Shown piece after piece: positions 1 through 12,338 of a stretch of 64,000 nt of DNA. Made by a program: the position numbers and the translations under genes. The stretch is from positions 3,720,001 through 3,784,000 of the forward strand of contig NC_088711.1 in the NCBI RefSeq assembly GCF_963576615.1. The letters are read 5' to 3'. The notes beneath the pieces were generated by a model that made no database searches, had not been told where the DNA came from, and saw only the letters and a program-made list of their open reading frames with translations. Position 1 is the first letter of the stretch. Every line of letters starts with the position of its first letter. Source of the stretch: Watersipora subatra (lineage: Eukaryota > Bryozoa > Gymnolaemata > Cheilostomatida > Watersiporidae).

Positions 1-1375
1 AGAGGTTACAACTGTTTTATCACACCAATGATTTTTGGCTCATTAAAATCATATACATGTATATGTATTTTAGTATGAATAATAAATCTTTATAATTTAC
101 AAATGTCGTTCAAACAGTCAATATCTAGTGATTACAGTACAACAGAAAGCTAAAAGCAGATTACAACATTGTACAGACATTAGTTTAGGCTCTAATGGAT
201 TGACCAAGTACACCACAGATTAAAAACATTTCATCACATTAACGAAAAGATATCGAAACGATGTTACCAGGTAACCGCTTAAGATAACCAAAAGTTAATC
301 AATTGCAAAAGTCTGTGCTCACAAAAACCTCCAAATAATCTATTGCAATAGAATAAAACCTTCAAAAAAGCTATCCTCGTCAAACATCACGAAACAATAC
401 ATTTGAATGAAATGGATAAAACTATTCCCTGTTATCAGTAAGAAGGGGAGCTGTACAAAGATAGTCACATGGACGTTCCCTTGCTTACATTGCTTATTCA
501 TTCAACAAATTAACAGAGTTACAAAATTGAGTGTCACACGAGATGAGATTAGCAATGGGGTGTATGAAATAAAATATTTATGTGTATGACTACTAATACA
601 GCAGGAACAAATACATCCATCGACGTCAACTTCAAATAATAGCAATAGCTCGAGCAAATTCTCGCTGGTCACCAGTACTATTAGCTTAAGAGCCTCCTAT
701 CTGCAATAATATTCATAAAAGAATTATTAATATTAAACATTTCTTTATTCTCTAGGTTTAAAACCTGAACTACCTTTTGTTGATAAAACTGATAGGAGTA
801 TTCCATGAGACCAAATTAGGAATGCCATCTGTATATGGCCCGCTATGACCGGTGCTTGATAATGACTAAGACATTAAAATGACCAATACAGTACATGCCC
901 TACAACGTAAATAATCCGGTCCAAAATGTTTACGATGTAAGGATTTCACGTTATCCCAAGCATAAAATGCATGCAAATAGGCTAATACGTTCCAAAATCC
1001 TCCTAAACGCACTCTATTGGCCCTTCTAGACAAAAATAACTAAACTTAACTCTTTAATTTAACGACAGTAAAATTGTGGTGTTATTGGTTTGTATCAACA
1101 AGTTCTCTTTGTTTCTTATTATTACACTTGGTCCAGGGTCCATGATAACCATAATTTGATTAGGATTAATTTAATTAATCTGAGTGCACACTTTTGATGT
1201 CAATTCAACTCAATTCTGTTCACATTTTTTCACCACAAAGGTCCATGCTGCAAGAAGAAAACCATTGTATATGTCTAAAATGTAGTAAAAAAAAATTTTT
1301 ACTATAACAAAAGCGGTGTCTTTTTATTCATCCGAAACCAAAATTAAAGGTAAGAATAAAATATCACTTTCAATG
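1..1375. other. AT-rich non-coding flank
   Basis: No convincing coding exon was found. On the minus strand a splice acceptor ending TTATTGCAG at about 701 is followed by ATAG. Joined to the phase-2 end of basigin-like exon 5 (AG), this would give an Arg codon and an immediate TAG at 697-699. It is the best candidate for the missing terminal exon of that gene, but the signal is too short to be sure. The rest would then be 3' UTR or intergenic. Confidence 0.35.
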
Positions 1376-1740
1376 AGACTCAAACTCGTGACACTCAGTT
1401 GAGTAGATCGAGTTATAACATCTGTACCTATCAACATAGTTATAACATCTGTACCTATCAACATAGTTATAACATCTGTACCTATCAACAGAGTTATAAC
1501 ATCTGTACCTATCAACAGAGTTATAACATCTGTACCTATCAACAGAGTTATAACATCTGTACCTATCAACAGAGTTATAACATCTGTACCTATCAACAGA
1601 GTTATAACATCTGTACCTATCAACAGAGTTATAACATCTGTACCTATCAACAGAGTTATAACATCTGTACCTATCAACAGAGTTATAACATCTGTACCTA
1701 TCAACAGAGTTATAACATCTGCACCTATCAACATCAACCA
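1376..1740 (-). repeat. 27-bp minisatellite abutting a tRNA-type SINE fragment
   Basis: About twelve near-identical head-to-tail copies of a 27-bp unit containing ATAACATCTGTACCTATCAA run from about 1410 to 1736. Because 27 is a multiple of three, both strands stay open and give long artefactual ORFs. At the left edge (1376-1400) the minus strand reads GTCACGAGTTTGAGTCTC, a B-box-like sequence. A related, non-amplified copy lies at 31050-31140 on the minus strand, so the array looks like local amplification of the A-box side of a SINE. Confidence 0.85.
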
Positions 1741-2332
1741 CGTTTGAGTTTTTCAAATAATTTAACAGCCACTTATTTTCTGTCCTTCCACTGTAGAGAG
1801 AAAATGATATTTTCAAAGCAAACTATGGAACTCTCGTCACTTAAATCCACTTTGAAAACTTGCACCAACTTGATGCTTCTATATAGATATCCTATGTAAT
1901 ACGATGCAAAAACTTAACATCAATGCTTTACGTCAAGTGGAATTTACATACAAAAAGTTTGCATTACAGGGGCATCTACTGCATAATGTTATATCTAAGC
2001 TTAAAAGTAGCTCTACCATAAACACAGCCTACCTAAGCATATCTCATCAACCAGAAAGTACAAGGACGGCTACTGTACTAATGACATCTACCCGCAATAC
2101 TTCAAACCATCACCATGTTCCTGCAGAAGGACAGCTTGAGCATTGTGAGACTACCAGCTAGAGAGCATGAAACCACTATCTAGAGACTGCTAAACTACCC
2201 CACAGACACTGGAAGCACTAAATAGGGACCAAGCGAAAATTAATCGCATCAGCGATATACTATTATTAGATATTAGGAGGTGTGAGACGAGGCTAAAATA
2301 GCTAATACATACCAAGAAGTAGGAGAGATTAC

Positions 2333-2427
2333 CTCATTAAGGCGTCCTGCTCTCGAGCCTTTTTTTCATTAATTTTCTTCTTCCTATGTTTCTCTCCAAC
2401 CGCAATACAAATGGCCAGAACCAGCAC
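2333..2427 (-). CDS. BSG: Basigin-like exon 5
   Basis: Acceptor ATGCCGCAG. It encodes the inner half of the membrane segment, VLVLAICIAVGEKHRKKK, and a basic cytoplasmic stretch ending DALM plus two bases before the donor GTAATC. At least one further exon is required; see the entry for 1-1375. Confidence 0.87.
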
Positions 2428-5400
2428 CTGCGGCATGATAGTCAGTAACAAAGAGCAATATTGCGAAGGGATATTGACACTGACAACAGAATTAAAAGCA
2501 TTAAAAACATCTGCTGTTAGTAGAATGTCAGGAAAGAGGCAACAGTAGGTACAGTTAGTTTAAAACTAGCTAAGTATAAGTGTGAAAATTGTTTACAATT
2601 CACCTGTAATACAATTCCAAGGAAGGGCCAGACTGGCGCTAGTTTATCTCTTGCGTGAAGAGTCTTTGCTATCGAAGCATTTCCCATGCTATTGTTGGCG
2701 AAGCAGCTACAAGGGAAAGAAAACTCTGTATAAAAGGAAAGGCGCGCGGATGACCTGACAGGCGATGTCGAAAACTATAAGCAGTCTTAAACTCGCACAA
2801 AACTCTAATAGCAAAAATATGACAAAGATGCTCTGGTCAAAGATACATCAGAATACGCTGTATAAAGTGTATATAATCTGATTCATAACAGAGGAAGTAG
2901 TAGTCTATGCTATGAAGATGCAGTCGTACTAGTCTGCTCAAAAATTCTAACTGTGCCAGAGCCAAGCGAATTTCTTAGTTTGTTCAAGAACTGCGCCGAA
3001 CCGCTAGTGCCTATGCAGAAACTCTGATCAAAGCCTATACCCTCTTGGGCCTAAACAGCGCAATTATCTACGAAAAAGTGAGATGAATGCCGACACAGAC
3101 ACCAAGAAAATTTCTAAACAATTTCAGCTGTTAATACATATGGAACAGAACTCACAAAAAACCTCGGAAAAAACTAAAGAAAACAATTCATAGACAAACT
3201 CACACAAAGGTCAAGTTTTGCTTACAACAGCACCTACAACATATAAAATAAAGAACTGGTACCTATACTCTCCTTTGTCTTCACTGTCTTCCAAAGACTG
3301 TATGTAGTATTCAGAAATAGTCAGAGGTCCATACGTTGCCACGGTAAAAACATCAGCATCCATGACAACACCATTCAACGACCATGTGATGTTTGGGGCA
3401 GGAAATCCATAGAACTGCATAAAAACATAAAAATGCTTAATGGGATTTCAACAATTTGACCATGCCACGGAAACATTTGAGAAAAACTGGTAAATGGATA
3501 CGGCAAGAATCACTTGTTATGTTGCAGTTATAGACTGAGAAAGATAAAAAAACTATGGCCATGGTTTCTTGAGCTCTCAAATCCTAGGAGTTGTCAAACA
3601 AATAACGCAAAATTATTTTAAATGAATGGCAGTATCAAATCTAAATGCTGCTTTATGTTACCAAACAATTCATATTAGACAGTTCTTAAAGGGTTTTGGC
3701 AGCACTTCTTATGCTAAACCTGATTGGCATAATTTTCAGCATGGATCAATGTTGGGAGCGTGCGAAGTATTGCTGAAAATCTTGGCAGTATTAGTATAAT
3801 ACTCCTATCATTATCTTGGTTTGTCTTCAGTGACCATTCTGCAATAGTGATCACTCATCTAGTTCCTATCATTCTATGAAAGATGTACACACAGGCCAAT
3901 AGTTGGGTGATTAACGTTAAAAACAGAATCAGTTACCATTCAAAAACTTGCATAATGTCTCAAAAATTGAGTCGTTTACGTTCATTATTTAGACAATTAT
4001 CTATTGCAGAAACCAATTAGAACAGACATATTTCGTTTCATTTCATCATGAAAATTGAGTAGTTTTACTTTGGAACATGTTCAACAGTGATAAATGTAAC
4101 TGTTAAAAGGATATATGTTATAAATGCTAAAAGAGAAAACAGGTGTTCATAGATATAACTGCTCATGCAAAGCTAAGATTTGCACAACTTTATTAATTCT
4201 CAAATTGTTTGAACCAGTTGAACTTAAAAATATTAAAAAATCAAATACTTAATGAAGTTGTGGCAAAATATATGGATTTTCACGACTGGCAACAAAACTA
4301 TGTGGCCAGACAATATCTAAATAAAACTGCTCGTCCTTGACTTCTTAGCTGAATTAAAATTGTTACTGTGAGCTGCGTATAACCGGTGAGATTCCAGGAA
4401 AACAATGCAAGTAGTGTAAGGTACCGTAAAACCTCTAATTGAAAGCCACCTCTATTTAAACGCCACTACGAGAGAAGGGTTGAAAAATAAAGCGTCACTC
4501 AGGCTAATTAGTTCCTTGTTTAACGGGGTCTTAATACTTCAAAGAACATGCATATGAAAAATGGTTTGCAAGTTTTGAGCCAAAGGTTACGTTTAGCGAG
4601 CAAACTTTTACGCGTTGCATTTGGGCTAAATTCAGCGCGTAAAGGTTTTTCTCTGCCAAAAAATTGTTTGTACGCTAATATCGACTAGTTCGGCAATACA
4701 GAAGAATAGTTGAGGCCAGAACATATTGTGGAAGGTATTGAACAAACAGAAGATGTTCATTCCATCGAAAGCAACAATCAGAACGCAGCTATCCGAGCAA
4801 TCGATGCAAATATTTTTGATTTAGAAACATCAATTTTTGTTTCTGCATGTAATATAAGTATGGTTTGTTTATGTCACTTGTTCATGAATAGATATTTGTA
4901 TCATTTGATAGATTATCATTATATAACTTATAAACATGCAGATTCATAGCATGTTAGTAAATATCATCCTTGCGGCCATTTTAACACAGCTTACAATGGA
5001 TCGATGCTGATAACTCCAGTTCTATTGCACATAAAAAGCTATTTTTGGCTGCAAATTGTAGCAAACATATCAATGAGCTTTTATACAACATTGTCAAATA
5101 TAGATATAAAATATAAAGATGTCTTCAAATAAAGAATGAAATGAAAATTGAAAATTCAAACAAACTGCAAAGAAGGACACAGGCTATAATATCATCGCGG
5201 GTCAATTGCAAGCAATAGATATAAACTGGTAGAGATATTTCTCTGTTTCTCCATGCATATTTATTAATAGATTTTTGACAAGCTGAGGGTAAGTTAGCAG
5301 CTTTATTGCATCCAAAAGGTTTAACATCTCTTCACCGAAAAAAGAGAAACTATAGGCAACATTCGCGTCGCCCGCAATAAGGCTGAATTTATTTTCTCAA

Positions 5401-8400
5401 AATTCTGACGAGCCATTTAAAAAATACACTGCCAGCCTCTAATAGAACACCGCCTCCAATTGACCGCTACCACAGAGAAAAGGTTGAAAAATAGAGCGCC
5501 ATGATGTTTAATTAGCGGTTTTACGGTACATCACTTAAAATACATATTTGCAGTTCCGATATACGCTTCTCATGCTTAATCGTCACATTTTGTAGCGAAT
5601 ATTCATATACAATACATTGTTTCGTGTTCAATTTGTTTCAGATACTAAACCGCAATAGTAACTACTTTAAGTATTTAAATACAGCATTGAAACAAAAATG
5701 ACATAAAAGATGTACATAAAAATGTACGTGCAATCTAACATAATAAAGCAATAAATTACAAAAGGAGGTTGTTGTTATTATTGTTATTATTCTATGCAAG
5801 AATAGAGAGAGTTCTACCATTACTTCACCAAGGAAAGACGGACTCAGCTGAGTTTGATGGCAAAGAGTGTGACACAAATATGCAGCATACTCTAACTTAC
5901 ATAATACATAATTTGATTCAACTAAACTCTTATATTTTGATTGACCATTTTTGCCTTTTTACTTTTACTTACAAAACTGTAATGTTTTGAAAAATTTTGA
6001 ACATAGTATGTTGGGTATTACTTTGTATCTAGATAATTAGAATTTATACTGTATTGTAATTGATAATTGTATCATATATTCTCGCAAATGTACATCAAAT
6101 GTCAGAAAATTTATCTGTAGAGGTGATTATAAGTGGAGGTTTGACTGTTTAATATTAAATAAATTGATAGTTTCAGTAAGGGTAAGTTTAGGTTCTATTG
6201 CAATGCAATTCCATACCGAGTCTAGCGATAAATAGATTCATACAGTTTTTGGAGGCTGCTCAGTCAAAAAGACTATAGTGTGTTCACAAACCATTCTTTG
6301 ACAGACCGACTCGTCTGCATGACTGTAGGACCTGAATATTTAATGAAATAATGTAAGAAGTGCTTGAGAATAAGTCGCTGAATACAAGACTACAAGAGTA
6401 AAGAATAGTCACATACAGAGCAAAGAATACCGAGGGAGTCTTTATCCATATATTGCTCTTTGAAAGGGACAATATCTATGGCAGCCTCTTCAGGTTTACC
6501 AATGACAGCCATGGATGCAGAGAGAGGAATTGCTTTCTCCTGGGTCCATCTGCACTCATACTCACCAGGTGAAGTAGGCTCTAGAATATATATGTTTCAG
6601 TAATTACTGGTAAGTATTTATATCTAGAGGAGAGCGTGATGAGAGGAGAGCGTGATGAGAGGAGAGCGTGATGAGAGGTAAGACCGTCTGCTTAACACTG
6701 ACAGCTGAAAGTAAAATAAAACCTAATCTTCAAACTATTCATAGACTTAGTTCCACACTTCGTGTTCAGCACTCTTCATTAGTTTACTTTAGTAATTATC
6801 TTTTCCATAATTATTTACTTCAGCAGTATATATTTATACTAATTCGTATACAAAATAAACACATATATTTTACATATGTATTTGTAAATTATGTATATTG
6901 GTAGACAGTTGGTAAGCCAGCAATTCCACAAATTTTGCCAAAATTGTGATTTACGGATCATTGAAGAGAAATCTTGATTGCCATGTGACGAGTTAACCTT
7001 CAATTTAGTTATGTTCAATTCCCAGGGGGGAGGGTTGATCATTGCATAATGATAATGAATCAGAAATGTTTTGACATCGAAGGAGTAGTACTACCCTAGG
7101 ACACTTATATTTCGCTAGTATTTAGTTTCGTGAGTACCATACAGAGTAAAATTTTGCTGCAACTTAATTTCGCGGATCTGATGAGTGCGAAAATATAGTG
7201 ATGTGAAAATAAATGCAGTAGAACAAACATAATTAGATTCCTCAGGTCCAGTTCACTAGTATAAAAAAGTTTCCAATTTGGGACTAGTTTGTATTTGTGA
7301 ACCGCGGGTAGAAATGTGTGGGCGAGATCGACAATGCAACTTGATCGCTTGCTGCTATTTGTTTTTTGGACTATCAATAAAGTCTAGGTCCTTGCCGCCA
7401 TGACTGATGTGGTATCGATATTAAATATCAAGTATTTATAGCGGCGGTGGCCATGGCTCAAGATTGTTATTGTCTTTGGTTGGTAATAAAATTCATCGCT
7501 ACAATAATTATTATTCAATTTTATGACTTTCCCTACCAGACTTTCATCCTGTTCAGTTTTCATCCATTCAGTTACAAATTCAGTGACTAAACTAATATCA
7601 TCATCTTCCTCATTTGTCTTGGCTTTTCCAAAAAACCTGTTATCTCAATTTGCTTTGCCACGCCGCTCAGTCGGCGTATTAGCTATAATGAGTTCAGCAG
7701 AAATTGCCCAATGAGCCCACCACACACAAAGGTTACCTGCATTTCTAATATGACGATTTTATTGTGGATATCAATGAATAAAGCTATTTAACTTCGCGTT
7801 TTCGCTCGTTTGTTATGATAGTTGAGTTTCGCTCATGAAATTTTCGCAAGAGGATGACTCCGCGAAAATGCGAAAGTTAGATGGCGCGAACACATAAGTG
7901 TCCTAGGGTAGTTTAATTTCATAACAATTACTAGTTTCACTTTTAAAAACCCGGGATCCATATTCTTTTTGGGGTGAGTTGGTCCACCTAACTCATTGGA
8001 ATTTGATAATAATTGGACAGACTTTGAAAAGGCTGGATTGGTCAATTGTTAAGAACAATTTTTGGTTTTCGGCAGATGAGAAACTGGCCAAACAATGACT
8101 AACTTTTGCAATTGTTTGGACAAACTGAATATAGTGTTAATATGGACAAATTTAAAAATTGATAAATAGCTTATAATTGGCAAAGCTTAAAGATGAAGCA
8201 ATTAAAAAATGTATGAAAGCTGAAAACTTGATTTAATATTCATGTTTTTATAATCATGTTTTTATATTCATGTTTTTATAATGACTTCTATAAGAGCAAT
8301 GACCTAGTGTCTCCGAACAAAACTCAAATAAAGCATTATCTTCATCCATTGAAATGCAATTGAAATTATTGCTTAGTGTTGTCTGAAAATAGATTTTGTC

Positions 8401-9560
8401 GTTGAAAAAATTAACAATTAATACAAAACACAGATCTACTGCATGATCTTTTTTTTTGTATTTTTTAACAAAAGATGAATGCTGAAGAAATAGCAGATCT
8501 TTTTGTGATTTGAAATCTTTGAACTGGTAAGTCTTGGCAAGCTAAGCTTGAAAATGGAAGCGCATATCAAAGTATTATAAAAGATTAAGTACGCATAACA
8601 AAGTTCCGTTTTAATTGATGAATTACACTTCAATAGTGGTTTTGGCATGTGAATAATTATGAAAAACTCGTTTTTCTCATTTATTCCATTTTCTATTAAA
8701 TATTATTTTATAAATATAAAAAAATGTGTTTAATCAAGAAAAATGAAGCACAAACATAGCATGCATGAAACCTATCACTTGTATAATCAGTCAAAACAAA
8801 TTTTTACATTGGAAATTGCTTGGCACAGACATCGGATGGATTTTAAAATGCAAATTAGCAAAAAAGATGCTCAATGTCATTGGAACATCAGACGCACTAT
8901 GATAGTGAATAAAGAAAACTTGAAGTACAGTAGCTGGCATTCTACAAAGTAAAACAGCTTATGGTTACATACCGGAACACCAATATACTTACGGTCACTG
9001 GCAAGAGGAAAGTTCAAAGAATAGGCGCCAGATGAATCTGTCACGGAATCTTTCAGCACTTCGGTTTCACTACCTTCCACCACCATGCCATTAACCAGCC
9101 ATTCAACTTTTTGCAAGAGCTCGTTATATACATTAGAATAAAATGTCATGTTACAATGAAAACTTCCATCGGCAGCTTCGGCAACTTTGAGGTCAGAGAC
9201 TATAGCAACGGCAGAGATGCTTGTTGTACTAGTAAGGCACCATATGTTATAAACCCGCAAGGCAGGCTCCTCTATGGTGAACATAAGTGTTTTATTGCTA
9301 GGAAACGAGCTAATATATGAAGTATTCAGCTTGGTCGATGCTTGGCCAAACTCAGGAATTATTTCAGGGTCGCAAGAGGTATCGCAGTCAGTCACATGAA
9401 CTTCAATATTCGAAAGGTCATCATCTATTTCACAACTACCACTAAATCCTTTGCTCACATCGTAAAAGCCATCCTTGAAATGAATTACCGGATCGGATGC
9501 AGCAAAAACTGATGCAGCAAAACAACAGCAGAGAAGTCCTTTAGCAAGCAGAACGGCCAT
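2333..9560 (-). CDS. BSG: Basigin/neuroplastin-family Ig-domain membrane glycoprotein (five coding exons seen, 3' end unresolved)
   Basis: Exons in order: 9560-8993, 6580-6417, 3414-3263, 2706-2604, 2427-2333. All introns are GT-AG and the frame is continuous over 360 codons plus two bases. The order is signal peptide (residues 1-20), a divergent Ig-like region (about 25-115), Ig 1 (about 118-228, with C, W and C positions), Ig 2 (about 232-312, motif GFPAPNITW and closing GEYSCFA), transmembrane segment (about 320-340) and a Lys/Arg-rich tail. The segment VWPFLGIVLQVLVLAICIAV is the family hallmark; human basigin has WPFLGIVAEVLVLV there. Three Ig domains match the long basigin isoform. Family members sit at the plasma membrane, chaperone monocarboxylate transporters and take part in adhesion. 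Several N-glycosylation sequons are present. Odd point: the conserved intramembrane Glu is Gln329. Neuroplastin or embigin assignment is possible; membership of the family is not in doubt. Confidence 0.9.
2604..2706 (-). CDS. BSG: Basigin-like exon 4
   Basis: Acceptor CCCTTGTAG. The first base completes Ser, giving GEYSCFANNSMGNASIAK, the end of Ig 2. The exon closes with WPFLGIVLQ, the outer half of the transmembrane segment. Donor CAG/GTGAAT, phase 0. Confidence 0.9.
3263..3414 (-). CDS. BSG: Basigin-like exon 3
   Basis: Acceptor TTTTTATGCAG. It encodes FYGFPAPNITWSLNG, which joins the preceding ILCS into a textbook Ig strand B-C region, and runs to the D-x-G-E-Y motif. It ends TATAG before GTACC, phase 2. 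Confidence 0.88.
4422..5528. mobile_element. Non-autonomous TIR transposon, family TACCGTAAAACC (copy 1)
   Basis: Left end TACCGTAAAACCTCTAATTG; the right end is its inverted partner (reverse complement TACCGTAAAACCGCTAATTA). The ends abut TA, as in pogo/Tigger or mariner elements. Internal blocks match the copy at 38232-38791, for example GGCTGCAAA(C/T)TGTAGCAA. The short open frame at 4710-4949 has no recognisable domain. It lies in the largest intron of the basigin-like gene (3415-6416). Confidence 0.75.
6417..6580 (-). CDS. BSG: Basigin-like exon 2
   Basis: The acceptor TATATTCTAG is followed by AG, completing the split codon as Gln. It encodes PTSPGEYECRW, the closing Cys of Ig 1, the interdomain linker, and the start of Ig 2 up to LGILCS. 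Donor GTATGT, phase 0. Confidence 0.88.
6625..6678. repeat. 16-bp tandem repeat, about 3.3 copies
   Basis: The unit AGAGGAGAGCGTGATG is repeated head to tail just upstream, in the minus-strand sense, of basigin-like exon 2, within the intron. Confidence 0.85.
7091..7911. mobile_element. Inverted-repeat element with 18-bp perfect TIRs
   Basis: The ends are CTACCCTAGGACACTTAT and its exact reverse complement, 821 bp apart, followed inward by TTCGC-rich sequence in inverted orientation. No transposase reading frame is seen. I could not read a clear target-site duplication, so the superfamily is left open. It lies in the intron between basigin-like exons 1 and 2. Confidence 0.75.
8993..9560 (-). 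CDS. BSG: Basigin-like exon 1
   Basis: ATG at 9560 opens a hydrophobic signal peptide (residues 1-20, MAVLLAKGLLCCCFAASVFA). Residues 21-189 cover the first Ig-like region and most of Ig 1, including CNMT, VEWLVNG and the sequons NTS, NKT and NMT. The exon ends at GACC before the donor GTAAGT, leaving one base of a split codon. Confidence 0.9.
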
Positions 9561-10086
9561 CTTTGTATTCTGTAAATAATAGTAGTTTGTTAGAACCAGC
9601 TTACCAGATGAAAGATAAATATTAACTAATGTTTTTAGGTTGCAGCAAATTGAAATTTTTATATTAATTTTAAAATACTAAACTAATATCAATAGCTCTG
9701 GTTACACTTTACAGCGCATGATTTTGAATACAAAATGGAAATCGCAAATAGAGTCTTCACACAGTGTTGATTCAATGCATTGATTGGTCGTTCATGAGAC
9801 CATCATACTTTAAATGGAGTCGCAGTTTCATTTCTCGAAGGATGCAACAAAAACCGCTAGATGATTATCAGCTGATATGTTCTTGTGTCCTTTGCCAGAC
9901 CAAAATGATCAACTGACATATTTGGTGAGTAGTCAGAAAAGTTCTCATCAATGCATGGAACCTCACCTGTAGCGACATGCAAAATTTGAAAGGTTTGTTC
10001 TAATTTCAGGTCTTTGATAAAAAAATTTCAAAATTAAAAATTTTCTGGCAACTGCTCCAGTTGGTCACTGAACTTGTTTGCAAATC
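9561..10086. other. Upstream region of the basigin-like gene
   Basis: This holds the 5' UTR and presumably the promoter of the minus-strand gene starting at 9560. No TATA box could be placed confidently and no coding exon was recognised. Confidence 0.4.
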
Positions 10087-10970
10087 TTAAAGGTTGACTT
10101 GCAATAAAATTCACATTACAGTTATTTGGTATCAAAAGATTCACCATGTCTTACTCTGTTGTGTTGTAGGTGCCAAATATGTGGAAATGTGATTACAAGC
10201 TCTTAAAAACTCAAAAATGAAAAGCCGCCGTAGATTGGAATCGCTTTATTTCGATGACGTAGCCATGAAATTTGGTTATTGTCTTGTTACGTGATGTTCT
10301 CACGTGAATTGAGAGGCATAAAAAGCTCAATATAAAACTTATTGTAGCACTAGTTTATGAGAAACATTGCGGGTTTTACCGAAGACCCGGTATCAAATAT
10401 AGATGCTCGCTACTTTACAGTTTTGTTTCGGTTTGGTCTAATCGACAACTCATAATCTAATCATGTGACCCAAAACTTCGAAAATAATTTTTGCAGCACT
10501 TTTCGATTATCACAAGTGACCAACAGGCTTGTCATGATTATCAGACAATGATATGTACTTCTTCAAGCTAAGGCTAAAAAATTAAACAAATTTTTACGGT
10601 AAGTTATAAGATATCACTGCTAAAAGTGACAGCATTACGATGACGATAAAACAGACGCGTAAGAACAACAGACATAGTTTTATTGAATGCGTGAAGTATA
10701 TTTGTGAAAATATTTCGACGAATAAGGTTGCATGAAAGTGTAAACAGAAACCATCTTTCACAACTACATCACATTTGAGCCGTTTTGAAAAGGGAATCCA
10801 AACTACGGCGGTCTAGTGTGGCTGCGATTTTCTGTTCGTTTTTTAGCTTTTAAGAGCTTGTAATCACTTTTCCACATATTTTGCACCTACAACCCAACAG
10901 AGTAAGACATGGTGAATCTTTTCATATCAAATAACTGTAACGTGAATTTTGTTGCAAGTCAACCTTCAAG
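10087..10970 (+). mobile_element. Long-TIR element (copy 1)
   Basis: Terminal inverted repeats of about 120 bp run from TTGACTTGCAATAAAATTC inward through CACCATGTCTTACTCTGTTG and GATTACAAGCTCTTAAAA, and reappear inverted at 10848-10970. A second copy lies at 51606-52489 with its interior in the opposite orientation. There is no coding capacity. It resembles a fold-back or MITE-type element. Confidence 0.8.
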
Positions 10971-11139
10971 GCCCGCGACTAGCTTACAAAACAAATTAGT
11001 TAAGTGCAAGTTACAAATATTGTCTGCATTATTTGTTGTATTAAAACGTTAAATGTTTGTAGCGAATCTATTGTATAAAGATGACAAAATCTGAACTTTA
11101 GTCTACCTTCACTACATTTTTACCAGTTTATCAATATAT

Positions 11140-11515
11140 ATAAATCTCAGTCCAGTTATGGCAATAAGGTTTTTGCAATAAAATCCACTTAGCAGAGGAT
11201 TTGATCTCAGAACCTCAAGATTTGAAAGCATCAACTTTATCCATTATACTACAGCCTTCAACTGAAGCATAGCCATTGATAATGGTGAAAATATCCATCA
11301 CATCAGTTAAAATACTCATACCGATGTTGTATCACGTAACGATTCGCAGCTGGCCTCACTAGGTGAATGCCCAGCATTGCAGGGGTAATGAAAACCGCTT
11401 CTAAACAGTCGCAGGAAATGTAGAACAAAGGTAATATGGTAGGTAAGATAATGTTGGTAATGTACTGTTTATAATCTGTTTTTTATTACCCGTGCAACGC
11501 AGGACATTCAGCTAG
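11140..11515 (-). mobile_element. tRNA-derived SINE, reverse orientation
   Basis: The minus strand reads GTAGTATAATGGATAAAGTT, then GAGGTTCTGAGATCAAATCC, which resemble pol III A and B boxes. The block GCGTTGCACGGGTAATAAAAA lies at about 11485-11505 on the minus strand. Related heads are at 32165-32275 and 35355-35445, and related GTTGCACG blocks at 31705 and 33665. Confidence 0.6.
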
Positions 11516-12338
11516 TTTGGTATATTCTGGTGATCAGTCTTTATTTTGATACAAAGATCTCAAAAGCAATATTTTAATTGACAACCCCATAGGAAAATGT
11601 GCAATAGAGCCCAAATTTAGTGCACCTTTGAAATCTAAACCAATGAGACAGGCTACAAAACAGAAAAAACTGGTTGTCTGGGAAAATATGTTCTAGGTTA
11701 AATGATGACTCATTCAGGAATGAATATCTGCGATTTTGTTTACTATCAGGCATATCGAAAAACTACGGACTGTTGGAAAAGGCTAGGTTCACACACCTTT
11801 CAGGTATAGCAAATATCTAGTGGATGAGCAGCTTAGATGACCGACATATCTGAATGATAGAATGAGGTTAAGGACAACTTACCCTAAAGCCCCTTTCCCC
11901 AAGCACGCTTAATAGGATAATACATAAGATCTATTTTTAAGACACTTCGGAAACAAGTGTAACACATATATCTAACATATATAATTTTTCTGTCATGTAA
12001 CATCTTCAACAAGAAATATGATCAGCAGCCCTAAAAAGTACACATAAGATAAGAAATGAACAATGGTGTTACTTTCTTAAAATTTAATCATACACTTTAC
12101 TACATAGGATTGATGAGTTTTTCAAGATAAAACATGGTCTGGTAACTGTTGCAGCATACCTGTTAACCAATAATAATATCAACTCCCAAAAAGGAACTGT
12201 ATGAGAAACAGCAAAACGAATGTCAAACTCAGTCCAACTGTCATAAAGAACAAATGAACTACATAAGAATCCAGGAATACTATAAAACAGTGCTGAAATA
12301 CCAATAACTGAATCAAAACCAATGATCCTGATGCCGGC

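Noticed and set aside
1324-1899. Long open frames on both strands (137-166 codons) over the 27-bp array
   Set aside because: They are periodic by-products of a repeat unit divisible by three; the peptides are pure repeats.
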